In this document: positions 9,634-20,469 of the stretch, piece by piece
How positions within the stretch are numbered: position 1 is the first letter of the stretch
How the letters are laid out: each line of letters opens with the position of its first letter
Source of the DNA: Scenedesmus sp. ARA3
Taxonomy: Eukaryota > Chlorophyta > Chlorophyceae > Sphaeropleales > Scenedesmaceae
Assembly: GCA_004335835.1 (NCBI GenBank)
Contig: RWJK01001589.1
Location: 32,894 to 74,029, forward strand
Length of the DNA stretch: 41,136 nucleotides
Direction: 5' to 3'
Program-made: the position numbers and the translations under genes
The notes under the pieces: generated by a model
Database searches by the model: none
The model's input: only the letters and a program-made list of their open reading frames with translations
What the model was told of the DNA's origin: nothing

Positions 9634-12600
9634 GCCGCTGCCAGCAGATCGAGGCGCAGCAGTGGCACGGCTAGAGCCACCGGCACTGCACTGGTGAATG
9701 GTCCTAGGGTTTCAGCAGGGTTCAAGGCCTCAAGCGGCATGATTGTTGATCCAAAGGTGGCAGCAGAGCGTGAGAGAGCAAGAGCAGCATTGATTAGCAG
9801 GCAGTCCAGTAAGCCAGCAAGGCCAGGACTGCAGCACTTGACGGTCGCGCCAGGAGGGCAGCAAACCATTGATGCCAGCACGGCGGCAGCAGCTGCAGCA
9901 GCAGTGGCGCCTACAGCATTGCCGGTGGTGCCTGCCACGAGCAGCTCAGCTGCTGCTGGTGCTGGTGCTGCTGCTGCTGCTGCTGGCTTTTGGCCCAGTG
10001 CAGGCAGCGGCGGCAGCAGCAGCAGCAGCGGCGCCGGCAGCGGCAGCAGCAACAGCAAGCTCAACCAGCTGCTGCTGCCCAAGCCAGACAGCAAAAGACA
10101 GCAGGGCGGAAGCAGCGTTGGCTCCTGGCCAACTGGCGGCAGCAGCGCCGGCGGCGGCGGCAGCAGCAACAGCAATCTCAACCAGTTGAAGCCAGGTTCT
10201 GGCAATGCCGCCCAGTTGAATCCAAAGTCAAGCAACAAAAGAGGGCAGGGCGGCGGCAATGCCGGCTTTTGGCCGATTGGCAGCAGCAGCAGCGGCGGCA
10301 GCAGCGGCGGCCGCAAGTCGCTGCCATCTGCCAGCACTGGTCACTCGGGGCTGTGGCCGCGCCCTAGCTCTGGCGGCAGCAGCAGCAGCAGCAGCGATGA
10401 CGGCGGCGACAGCAATGGCGGCTATGGCGACAATGTCAATGATTGGGGTGTGGATAATTATGATAACTACTGGGGAAGCGACTGCGATGATGAAGGCACA
10501 TGTTATTACTTAACCAACTCGCCGCCGACATGCGGTACATGCGGCAGCAACTTTGTGTGGGTATGGGTGCCGTGCGCGCCCTGCCCGCCTGGCTTTGTGT
10601 CACCGGGGGGCGACCCGAATGTCGCAACGTGCATTCCGTGCCCCTTTGGGACCGTGCCCAATAACGGTCAGACTGAGTGCGGTGAGTGCAACGGGACATT
10701 GCAGCTTGCATGGTATGCCACTTGAATGTCAGATTGAGATCTTGGGCTGTTGCAGCTTGCTTGTTGTCCTACCTAGCTTCAACATTGGTGTCTTCAGCTA
10801 GGTATGAAGCCACGTTGCGTATAGAACTTTCCGTATGCATCATGCAAGCCCATGGCCTTGTATTTCACCTGACATATTGCTCACCTTGCACATATCTCTG
10901 CTACATTGGCACCACATTCCTACCGGCTACCCTGCTACACATCCTGCTCACTTGCCTTCCCAACGCCTGCTGCTCCTCTTCTGCTACAGTTGCTGACCCA
11001 AACGGCGGCGGCGGCAACAATGGCGGCGGCGGCCTCCCTTACATGTCGCCGCGCCCCCGGCCCCGCCANNNNNNNNNNNNNNNNNNNNNNNNNNNNNNNN
11101 NNNNNNNNNNNNNNNNCCCAACCCCTCCCCCTCCCCACCATCTCCCTCACCCTCCCCACCTCGCCCCAGCCCCTCGCCGGGACCCAACCAGCCTGTTGCG
11201 GCGCGAAATGTGAAGGTGTTCACGTCCGCGCCCAACCCGGTGTGGGTGGACTTCCTGGTGACGGGCAGCGCCAAGCCGCTGACAGTGAGCATCGTGAAGG
11301 GCACAGGGCCTAAGCACGGCACCCTAGGCGCAATCGACCAGAAGGTGCGGCGGGTGGGGTTTGCGGCGTGTTGTGGTGGTGTGATGTGGAAAGTTAATGC
11401 AGGGCGATTGCAGAGATAGTGCAGTATAGTGTGTGATGTTTTGTTGTGAGACCCCGACTTGAGTGAGGAATGATGGCAACCTGTGACAGAACAGAGGGTG
11501 TAGGGCGACAGGCTCGGGAATTGTGGCTTGTGTTGCTTGTGTGCATGCAATGCCTAAGTGCGCCACTACAACCAGCTTACACCTTGCTACTTGCTACATT
11601 GCGCCATTTTCGCAGGTGCGCAGCGTGGAGTACACGCCGGCGAAGCGCTATTGTGCCATGGACGGCACCCCCGACACCTTCCAGTACACGGTCACAGACG
11701 CAGCAGGCAACAGTGCCAGCGCTACTGCAGCTGTCGTGGTGGACTGCCCGGACGCGGTCTTCACTGAGGACCAATTCATCACGAGTGAGGTCGGCATCCC
11801 AGTCGAAATCACTACGCCGGTTGGCGGGGGCGTAGCACCCTACAAGTTTGAGATCACGGGGCCACCAAACGACGGCAAAGTGGTTGCAATCATTGCTGGA
11901 GAGGGCGACGTAACCTTCACGTACCGGCCAAACGCCACGTATTGCAGCCAGGACGAGTTCGGGGACTCGTTCGTGTTCGACGTCACGGAGCAGTACGGCA
12001 CCGTTGCGAGCGGCACGATCGACATCACCATCTTGTGCCCGCCGGGGCCGGTCCCGGGTGCGCCGGAGCTGATCTTCAACATGACGCCAGGGACCTCATT
12101 GCCGATTGATCTTGGGGTGAGCGTTGTTGTCGAGTTGCCAAGTTGGCGCTATTGTATTATCAGCCGTTCACATGGGTTGTCTGGGTTGTAGCAGAGGCGG
12201 CATGTGAAAGGTATGATGCACTTAGCTTGCATGTTGGAGGTTTGTCGATATGGCGGCTTGCTTGACTGCCTGTCTGTTGGTGTGCGCGATATGCTTGGTT
12301 GCCCATCCGCTGCATGCACGCTTGCATGCTTTGCCTATTTATTGCGATCACGGCATGACTTGCTGCACACAAACGATCAGCAGCTATTGTTCTCAACAAA
12401 CACTCACACCAGCTACACCCGTCATTCACATGCGCACACGCGCCGTTTCGCGCTGCCGTCTGCCCGCGCAGGTCACGGGCGTTGGCCCCTTCACATTCGA
12501 GATGCTCTCCCCGCCGCTCAACGGCCAGCTCACCAACATCACCTCCGACGGCCTCACCACCTTCACACCAGACCCCACCTACTGCAGCATGTTCAACTAC

Positions 12601-13947
12601 TACGATGGCTTCTACTATACGGTCTACGACAAGTACGGCCAGTTTGCGGACGGTGCGGTCACACTCAATGTAGTGTGCCCAGACCCACCCACCGCGGACT
12701 CGCAGAACTTCGAGACCCCTGCGCAGACCCCCCTGGAGCAACACCTGATCGTCAACAGTACGGCGCAGCTCTTCTTTGACATCAGCCTGTACCCAAGTCA
12801 CGGCACCGTGGACGGCGTGGATGACAAACGCGTCTCGCTGTACACACCAGACTTCGACTGGTGCAGCTTGCAGGACGCGCTCGACAATTGGGGCTTTGAC
12901 GTGACAGACCTGTTTGGCCAGTTCACGTTTGCGCTCGTCTTCATCAAGGTGACGTGCCCCGCGGCGCCCAAGCCGCTGGACCAGGTCATCAAGATGCCCG
13001 CGCAGCTTGGGCTCGTGATCAACATCACGCTGCTCATCCCGACCGGTGCAACGCCGTTCTACATCGAGACCTCAATTGATCCCATGAACGCATTCCTGGG
13101 GCCGATCTTGACCAACGACTCGGATCCACGCGTGGCAACCACCACCTTCACGCCCTTTGATGGCTTCTGCAACTACGAGGACGTCGCGGATCCATTCAAT
13201 TGGATCGTGTACGATCCTTTTGGCCAGGCAGGGGAAGCCACGTGCGCAGTCATCTTACGATGCCCGGAAGCCCCGACTGCACGAGATCAAACTGTGCAGC
13301 TGAATGTGGGCGAGAAGGAGAAGTTCATCAAGCTGCAGGTCACGGGGTCGCCACCGCTCGACTACCTGATCTATGCTCCCCCAGGCAACGGCCAGCTCAC
13401 AAAGCCCACCATCGACAACACCGTGATCTACACCCCCAACTGGAACTTCTGTTCCGTAGAGGGGTTTCTAGACACGGTGTTCTACATGGTGAGCGATGCT
13501 TTCGGCGCCGCAGCCGACGGCAGCCTCGCGATCAACGTGTTGTGCCCGTCACCGCCCACTGCGGACGACGCGTATTATGCCATCACGGTGAACACACCGA
13601 GCCTGGAAATCAAGCCGGTGTACGGCCCGCCGGGCGGCAACCTCACGGTGAGCGTCAGCGACCCGCCAGGTTTTGGCACTGTCGTGTATGACAAAGCGCG
13701 GGATGTGTTCACATACACGCCGACGAACGGCAGGTGCCCGGCCGGCAAGACCGACGACTTTGTGTTTGCGGTTGATGATATATATGGGCAGCAGACCGCG
13801 TTTGGCACGGTGACGATTGAGTGCCTGCGGACTCGCCGCAGGGGCAGGTTGTTGCTGGAGGGGTGGGGGCGTATGCTGGCCCTGCCTGGCAGGGCAGGTG
13901 GTCGTGGTGGTGATGCGGTTCGCGCTGCTAGCTTGAGCTTTCGCTAG
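7935..13947 (+). CDS. Large modular secreted wall/matrix protein with seven Ig/cadherin-like repeats
   Basis: Exons: 7935-8184, 8552-10681, 10990-11344 (interrupted by N), 11616-12116, 12472-13947; about 1,570 aa plus the gap. Order of parts: signal peptide (VIVLAFWICFLLC core); Cys-rich module completed across intron 1 as ACVCRPGHG; Ala/Ser-rich stretch; Ala-rich basic coiled coil (about 9000-9480); 12-Gln run; Gly/Ser region with Trp-Pro repeats; a CxPCPPGF...CIPCPFGT module like GCC2/GCC3 (10530-10680); Ser-Pro spacer; then seven repeats of about 90-100 aa (11210-13840). Each repeat has YTP..(Y/F)C, a D.F...V.D.YG core and a closing (V/L).CP, so two Cys recur per repeat. The fold resembles bacterial-type Ig/cadherin tandem repeats. 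The last 40 residues are basic and unlike a repeat. No catalytic domain is seen; a structural or adhesive wall role is inferred. Exon 1 is the least certain part. Confidence 0.78.
9598..9633 (+). repeat. CAG repeat encoding 12 glutamines
   Basis: Twelve consecutive Gln codons, eleven CAG and one CAA near the 3' end, lie in exon 2 of the modular secreted protein. The tract is probably length-polymorphic. Confidence 0.9.
9981..10362 (+). repeat. Degenerate Trp-Pro repeat in a Gly/Ser-rich domain
   Basis: Four units in the second exon of the secreted protein are headed by GFWP, GSWP, GFWP and GLWP. The first two are about 45 residues and share Ser/Gly blocks, NS(K/N)LNQL and a K..(K/R)..QGG segment before the next WP. 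The later units are shorter and more diverged. Confidence 0.75.
11069..11116. other. Assembly gap (48 N) in the Ser-Pro spacer
   Basis: The frame entering the gap (codons at 10992+3k) differs from the frame leaving it (codons at 11117+3k, encoding NPSPSPP...). The true missing length must therefore be one more than a multiple of three, and 48 is not the real size. The flanks suggest the missing part is more Pro/Ser repeat. Confidence 0.9.
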
Positions 13948-16900
13948 CAGGGGGCTGGCTGGCCTTGCTTGTCGTGCATATGTGTGCATGCAGTGCATGT
14001 GTGAAGGTGGATGTTGAGTGGTGCTCAAGTGCGGGTACATGGTGGGCTGCCTTGGGTATGCCACGGCCCAGGTGTGCAATCAGGTGCTGCCAGTTGGTGG
14101 CGGCCCGAGCATTGCAGGTGGTGGTTGCATGCGAGGCATTGCAGGGTGAGGATACCTTTTGAAGCGAGCATTGATTGCTGTGTATTAAAGTCACCACACA
14201 GCCGCTTCCTACAGTTGTACTGTGATTGTTTTGTGAAGCGGCTTGGTCAGCTCGATATGCTGGCTGTCACACTCGCACCTGGTGCAGTATGCCATACTAC
14301 GGTGTGTCCTGATAGCAGAGGATAGTATGATTTGGCACATGCCATGTTGCATATTTTTGTCAAGGCACTTGATCATCCATTGGACTCGCCGGTTGCGCTG
14401 ACAGCACGCGTTGCCATGCACTACTCAGCTGGTTGGAGACAGCAAATGCTGACTTGATTGCTGGAAGCAGATGGTGCTGCTACAGCAGGTGCACCTGCTA
14501 ACAACGTGGTTATGCTGATTCAGCAGTTCATTTTTTGCAAGTGCTACAGTTACCACAGGCCTAGACAAATACAAAGGTTTGCATTATGTGCATTGCCTGG
14601 GTCAACTCAGTCGTTGCAAGGCACACTATATGCGCGCTGCCATGCACAGCAGTGTACCGTATGGCCTAAGGACACATGCTGTTTGTGCTGAGCCCAACCG
14701 GGGCTTTGACATGTCATGTCAGCGCATGCTAACGCTGGCTGTGCTATGCTTTTTATATATGTACGTACACATGTGTGTGTTTGAGTTTGGTATTATCTAT
14801 AAAGCCAAGGCTGTACATGCATGAGTGTATGCCGTTGTCACATTGCACAATGCTGGCATGAAGCCCTGGCGTATGATGCTTGCAGGTTATGCTGTGCAGC
14901 TGATGTGGATGATATTGCCTTTATGCTTCACCCTGGTTTATGTGAGGCAGCTACGAGTTACACTTTGGTAGGTTGTGCGCTGTCCATACGACACAACATG
15001 CTTAGATCTATGCCCAGATCGTTGCAGTAGCGCACGTACTGCTGCTGCTGTTGCTATTGTGGCTATGCGACTGAACATCTGTTGCTGCTTGTGGGTTGCC
15101 CTGCTGCAGCGGCTGCAAACACAGCTGTTTGCAAACCTATTTTTGAAGTGACATTTTGATTGACGTGTTTTAGCTCACCCAGCATTGTCAAAGCAGCTCA
15201 GTGTGTGGGGATGGTACCATATGGTGTGTTGGGTTGGTACCATCCGGTGGCTTGCACCAACATTATGGGTCATGCAGCAGTGCCTGGGGTGAACCCCAAC
15301 GTTCTTTTGTGCAGCTGTGGCAGTGTTGTATCTGTGCATGGTCGCCTGCAGAGTTACATGGCTGTAGAGTTCGCTGCCAAACAGGCAACTGGAGCCTCAG
15401 TGTGTGCTTTGCTTGGCAGGATGCTGCTCCAGCTGCATGGTGCAGCATTTGGCAGCTGCCAAGCTGACCGCAAATCCTTTGGGTTATAATCAGCCAAAGC
15501 GCAGCATGTTACCCGTGGTGAACATCACTGTTGCTTGGGCCTTGTGCTGGTTTGCAACTTGCAATACAATTGAAATGTATTCATGCATCTGGGCATGTTG
15601 ACTGCTAAGCTGCGCTGCTAGCACTGGCAGTGCACTGTGCTTTGAAACTATGTGTTCCTGACCGTGCACGGTGCTGTGCGTGTGAGTGACCTTGCTACCT
15701 GTGCCGTTGCGTCCTGCAGAGCTGTGCCTCTCTTTTGCATGCCATCATTGGCATCATGCCGAACCAGCTGGCTCGCATGCCTGCAGCACTAGCCGGTCGG
15801 CCATCTGTTGGCTCTGGTGTGACAAGACCCTCCTCTTGCTGTTGGTGCTGCACTGACGCACTGGTGTATTGCTACCGTGTGATAGCTGTGCAATGTTGCT
15901 GCAAGGCGCCCTGCGCCTGTGAGCAGGCGGCGCTAGGATAGACAAGTAGCCTCGTCCCAACTGCCCATCCTCGGTAAATTGTAAACATATGTCAATGTTA
16001 CAGGTCACCACATGACAAGAGCTTCGTGGTCAATTAACTGGGGAGGGTGGCAACAGACAGCTGCAGAGATCAACCAAGTAAACGCACTGTGCAAGAAACA
16101 GTCGGTCAGACCACTTCATCATCACCATCATCATTAACGAAGTGCAAGTCAGACTGCTAGCTGCAGCTGCTGTCAACCACAGAGCAGTAGCGCACTCGCA
16201 GCCGCGCTGCGTTCGCAGCTGCGCTGCATTTACCAACATGCTGCTGCACTCTTGCATTGCCGCAACCGTCACGGTACTGGGCAGGCGTCAGCAGCCACGG
16301 CACTAACACCGCAGATCTGTCTAGACCAATCTGAGTTCAAAGAAAAAGGCAACCCAGGCAAGCCAGTACGCTTGACTTTGCCTCAGGCTGGTGTATGCAA
16401 TATCTTAGGGCAGACAACCTGGTGCATCCACGACCAACCCCATTCAACACGCAGCGCAACTTGGGCTCTGCAGCAGTGCAAACGCAAGTGTGCAGCGCTG
16501 CTGCTGGCACTTGCTGGTGCAGCATGGCATGCAGAAAGCTGTGCTGTCCCACCATTGGCTGGAGGACTAGCTTCAGCACAGACCAAACTTGCAGGGGACA
16601 GAAAGCATGCTGATGCGGTCAGCCTTGAGGAACAGCATTGATGAGCATCCAATGCTTCAAGCAGCCGCAACAATTGACGCTAAGCATGGCAGCGCTGCGT
16701 GCTGCATGCTGTGCAGAGAGAGTGCCACAGCGTGCAGTGCGAGTCACCAGCTGCGTGTTTTATCATACACACTTGCATGCAACGCCCAGTCCCTGCACTA
16801 TGGCATACCCTCCCACAAACTTCCAGCGCTGCCGCCGCTGCCACCATGGGTGTTGCCAGCAGCTGCTACCGCCTGTGTGCAGCTGAACTGCACCTGGTGC

Positions 16901-16975
16901 TGGTACTGCAAATTACACCTTGCTGGCGCCGAGGGTGACACCTTGTTGGTACTGCCAGCCAACACCTGGCAAGTC

Positions 16976-16980
16976 TTACA
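16976..16980 (-). promoter_or_regulatory. TGTAA poly(A) signal for the Myb gene
   Basis: TTACA on the + strand reads TGTAA on the - strand, about 130 nt after the Myb gene's stop codon. A second candidate lies at 16913-16917. Confidence 0.5.
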
Positions 16981-17020
16981 CCGGCAGACTTGGGCGGGGG
17001 TCTACTGGTCCAGCATTGCT

Positions 17021-17105
17021 TGAAGGTGCGCAGCTATGCATTTACCACGGTCCCTTGGGACCCTGGAGCCATATAATTTCGTCCTTTTACACATGTGCTG
17101 GCGGC
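17021..17105 (+). repeat. Dispersed repeat, copy 2
   Basis: Partner of 3157-3241. It ends about 5 bp before the Myb gene's stop codon, so it would be transcribed antisense in that gene's 3' UTR. This copy contains a near-palindrome, GGTCCCTTGGGACC. Confidence 0.75.
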
Positions 17106-17110
17106 GCCGC

Positions 17111-20100
17111 TTACACCTTGATGTTTTCCTGCTCGATCAGCGCGCGCACGCGGTCCTTGAGCTGCCAGGGCAGCGTGAGGCCGCGCTCGGGCCTGCCCTG
17201 GATGATGGTGAGGCACAGGTTGCGGAACTTGTCCTTGCACTGCATGTTGTTCTTGCTGGCCAGGCGCGGGTCCTGCAGGAAAGACAGCAGTAACATAGCA
17301 CAGCACATCGTTAGGATAAGAACTCCTCAAAGCCAAAGTTTGACGCATGCACTATCCCATCATGTTGTTCTTGCTGGCCAGGCGCGGGTCCTGCAGGCAG
17401 TGCACAACAACAGCAGCCAAGAGGGTATCACCCGGAGCGAAGCATGTCATTCAGCGCCAGTGGACTGCGTGCAAGCGCTCATGTGCCGGTCAGGCATGGG
17501 TCTTGCAGGCAGCGCAACAACACGGCGGCCAGTACAACACAACAATGTCTCCCTGAAAAAACAAAACACTTTCTCCCTGGAACAAACACATACATACATG
17601 CTGCCTCACCATGACGCTGGTGCGCCACGCGGACATCCCGTACTGCTCCCCACTCCCGACCAGCAGACACAACACCCACACCTTGATAGATGAACAACCA
17701 CATAACACAAAACCAAACATGCAAGCCATCCACCCACCATGACAATCGTGCGCCACGCGGACAGCCCATACTTCTCCACGCCCTCGATCAGCGCCTCGAT
17801 CTGCTCCGTGGTCCAGCGCGTCTTGCGGGATGGCGTGCGCGCGCCGCCCGTGGCGCTGGTGTAGGCGGCGCTGGCCAGCGCCTCGTCCACCATGGGCACG
17901 TGCTCCAGGTCCTCGGGGATCTGTGCAGAGCGCATTAACACAGAGATATGTTGTTGAGGATGAGCGCAATGTGCATGTGGACACAGTCTGTTGTGAGAAC
18001 ACAGTTGTGGTGTGTTGTTGGTTAATCAGCGCCTCATCCACCATGGGCACGTGCTCCAGGTCCTCGGGTATCTGCGGAGTGCATGTGGATACAGTTTTGG
18101 TTGAGATCACGGTTGCAAGTTTTGTGTGAAGTGATTAGCGCCTCGTCCACCATGGGCACGTGCTCCAGGTCCTCGGGAATGTGCAGTGCATAAGTATCGA
18201 AGAGCAGATTCAGATTGTTGCTGACAAGATAGGTATGCAGGGTGCTTCATCCAGTCTGCAAAACATGCGGTTGAGTTGGTTCGCACCTTCTCCAGATCCT
18301 GCAGACTGCATGGATACCGTGCCTGAGTATAACGTTGCATGATGCAATGCCCCTACTGTCGAAACCAGCAGCGCATGCAGCTGCTGTTTGGGCTGCAGTG
18401 AAACCAGAGCGCTGCCGTACTATGATGTACCAGCTGCACGTGTGTCATGTGTGTATGTTTGAGACCAGTCAACTTTTGGGGCTCACCATAATGCGCAGGA
18501 TGATGGAGCTGTTGTTGCCCACGTTGTAATGGGCCAGCGGCATTGCACTGCCGTCGTCCTTGGCATCAGCCATCTCCTCGCCAGTCTCAGTGAGCAGCGT
18601 CTGCAGCAGCAGCAGCAGCAGCAGGTCACCATACGTTCAGCAACATGCAGCGCAGGACACGCGACAACAGTGGCTCCACAGGCATGATCAGCAACTGCTA
18701 CTGCACAATGCAGCAGCGCCACGCGCACGTGACCCAAACATGCTACAGCATGCGCACCGGCAGCAGTAGCAGCCCACCCTCCCTGTCAAGAGCACGCTGT
18801 TGCTGTGCATAGCCAGCTGCTACAACCTCGACCGCAATAATGTCAGCCGCCTCCCCTACCTGCAGTGCTGGCAGCAGCTTGTTGTGTGCCTGGTACTGGA
18901 ACAGGCGCTTCAGCATCATCACGTCACCATTCATGGGCACCTCCACAATGCCAGTCCTGCAGGAATGCGGCGACAGCAGCAGCAGCAGCACTGTCAGCTA
19001 CGGCAGCAGCAGCGGCACCACCGTCAGCTATGACAGCAGCAGATCCAGCTGCGGTAACAGTCGAGGCATGACCAATTGCTGTGCACTCCTGCCGCATGTG
19101 CGTGCTGTTGTCCCCTGCAGCAGACAACCATTTGAACGAAATGCAGCAACATACGGCATAGCCCGCTCGGTGTTACACGCTGCTGACCATACAGGTAGGC
19201 GCCACCAGCTGCCAAAAACATATCTGCTGATGCTAGAACCAAAACAGCCATAGCGGCCGCACCTCTCAGTGAGCTCGATGTCCTGCAGCTCAGGAGGCAG
19301 GTCCAGCGTGAACTGAATGGTGGCCAGGTGCCCGGAGCGCTTGGCTGCAGCCAGCGCCTGGTAGTCTGCCTTGCGCACGGTCTCCACCTGCTGCCGCTGC
19401 AGCTCGGCTGCGGTTGAGGATGTAAGCGACGGTGTGTTATGTGGAGCAGACCGCAGCAGCGCAGGCGGCAGCGACAGCAGCAGGGCGTCAGGCAGGGGGC
19501 GCCATCAGGCAGGGGGCCCAGGGGATGCTGAAAACAATCGGGATATCTGCAGCCCGGCGCACCCCTTCAGACAGCAACATAGATGAATCGAAAGGCCCTA
19601 CCATCTGCTCAGATGTGTGTGCTTCGAAGTAGCTGCCATACGGACCACACCAATACAGCCACTCATATCAAGCATGCTTGGCCTTCCCTGCAACCAGCCA
19701 TCAGCCCTCCTCCACATGCCTGCCTGCCTGCCAAGCAGCCAGTGCACCCCGTGTGTGTGTGTGGGTGTGTGAGCTCACATGAATAGTACTCGCCCAGCTC
19801 ATCTGGCGCGCCAACCTGGTGCGCAGCAAACATCTGCGCGTCGTGCGCCGCCTGCAGCTGCAGCGCGTCCGGCATCAGGTGCACCTGCTGCCCATTTGCG
19901 TCCACCAGCTGCTGCACAGTGAGCCCCTGGATGTTCAGGCTTCCTGCAACTGCAGCAGCCATGGCAGCCGGGTCCAGCTGCATACCTGCAGTCAGCGCTG
20001 CTGACACCGGCACTGCTCCTGCAAGCGCTGCAGCTGAGGCAGCATCCAGCTGCCCTCCAGCAGCTGCTGCAGCCAGCTGCGCCTGCACCGCCTGCAGCTG

Positions 20101-20469
20101 CAGCTCGTGCTGCTGCGCTGCGTGCTGCGCCGCCTCTGCGTTGATCTGCGCTATCTGCGCGGCTGTTGCTGCAGCTTGTGCGACCGCTGCTGCCTGCATG
20201 TCGGCTTCGTTGCCCTGCGGCTGCAGGTGCTCTAGGCCTTGCACCTGCAGGCCTGCTGACACTGCAGCAGCAGCTGCTGCTGCTGCAGCGGCTTCCGCGC
20301 CAGCATCGTGCGCCCCAAGGCCTGCTGCATGTAGGTCTTGGTGAAGTTGACCCTGCTGGTCATCTGCTTGGGGCGCTGCGACAGTACCGTCCATTGGAAG
20401 CTGTCCAACTGCTATGTGCTGCGCTGTGAACTGGTCGTCACTGCTTCGACAGACACCAATTGCGTTCAT
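17111..20469 (-). CDS. Single-Myb (telobox-type) DNA-binding protein
   Basis: Exons in gene order: 20469-19779, 19407-19263, 18956-18860, 18600-18487, 17920-17738, 17272-17111. All are GT-AG and the frame closes to 463 aa. Residues 1-230 are rich in Ala, Gln and hydrophobics, like an activation or oligomerisation region. A conserved-looking middle (232-349) includes TIQFTLDLPPELQDIEL. The Myb/SANT domain is at about 381-430: RWTTEQIEALIEGVEKYG, SAWRTIV, then KNNMQCKDKFRNL, which corresponds to the telobox VDLKDKWRN motif of plant TRF-like proteins. The intron between the last two exons splits the domain before helix 3. A nuclear role in binding telomere-like repeats or promoters is inferred from the family. 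ATG 20469 is the first Met in the frame near the exon start; an upstream exon is possible. Three exon ends have echo copies in its introns. Confidence 0.87.
17361..17390 (-). repeat. Echo of the Myb last-exon acceptor end, copy 1
   Basis: The first 30 nt of the last exon (DPRLASKNNM) are repeated without mismatch, preceded by CTGCAG. After 30 nt the sequence diverges and meets an in-frame TAG (MMG then stop). It lies 118 bp upstream of the true exon in gene orientation. Confidence 0.9.
17483..17502 (-). repeat. Echo of the Myb last-exon acceptor end, decayed copy 2
   Basis: About 20 nt resemble the exon start with four or five mismatches, and the acceptor AG has become AA. It lies 112 bp from copy 1, consistent with an older duplicate. 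Confidence 0.55.
17610..17649 (-). repeat. Echo of the Myb fifth-exon donor end
   Basis: About 40 nt repeat the 3' end of the exon that encodes YGLSAWRTIVM, here reading QYGMSAWRTSVM, and a GTGAGG donor is retained. It lies 128 bp downstream of the true donor. Upstream of it the frame is no longer Myb-like and no matching acceptor is evident. Confidence 0.85.
18028..18071 (-). repeat. Echo of the Myb fifth-exon acceptor end, copy 1
   Basis: The first 44 nt of the exon (IPEDLEHVPMVDEAL) are repeated with two mismatches, and a CCGCAG acceptor is kept. It lies 151 bp upstream of the true exon start. Confidence 0.9.
18137..18180 (-). repeat. Echo of the Myb fifth-exon acceptor end, copy 2
   Basis: The same 44 nt occur with one mismatch, but the acceptor reads CAC instead of CAG, so splicing here should fail. 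It lies 109 bp from copy 1. Confidence 0.9.

Larger units (their letters stand above)
13948..17110. other. Convergent intergenic stretch without a recognised gene
   Basis: It lies between the stops of the + strand wall-protein gene and the - strand Myb gene, so it contains both 3' UTRs. No convincing exon was found on either strand. An 11-bp inverted repeat around GGTACC (15209-15219 with 15235-15245) and several near-identical ACACCTTG(G/C/T)TGG words at 16890-16970 are present. The right end carries copy 2 of the dispersed repeat. Confidence 0.6.

Noticed and set aside
8670..10337. Long antisense open frame (555 codons) opposite the Ala/Ser/Gln-rich exon
   Set aside because: It is the mirror of GCA/AGC/CAG repeats, giving Leu/Ala/Cys runs with no domain. 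The sense frame splices correctly into recognisable modules.
13948..14325. Possible continuation of the secreted-protein gene beyond 13947
   Set aside because: The last repeat is complete, followed by a stop in frame, and no following exon-like sequence is seen.
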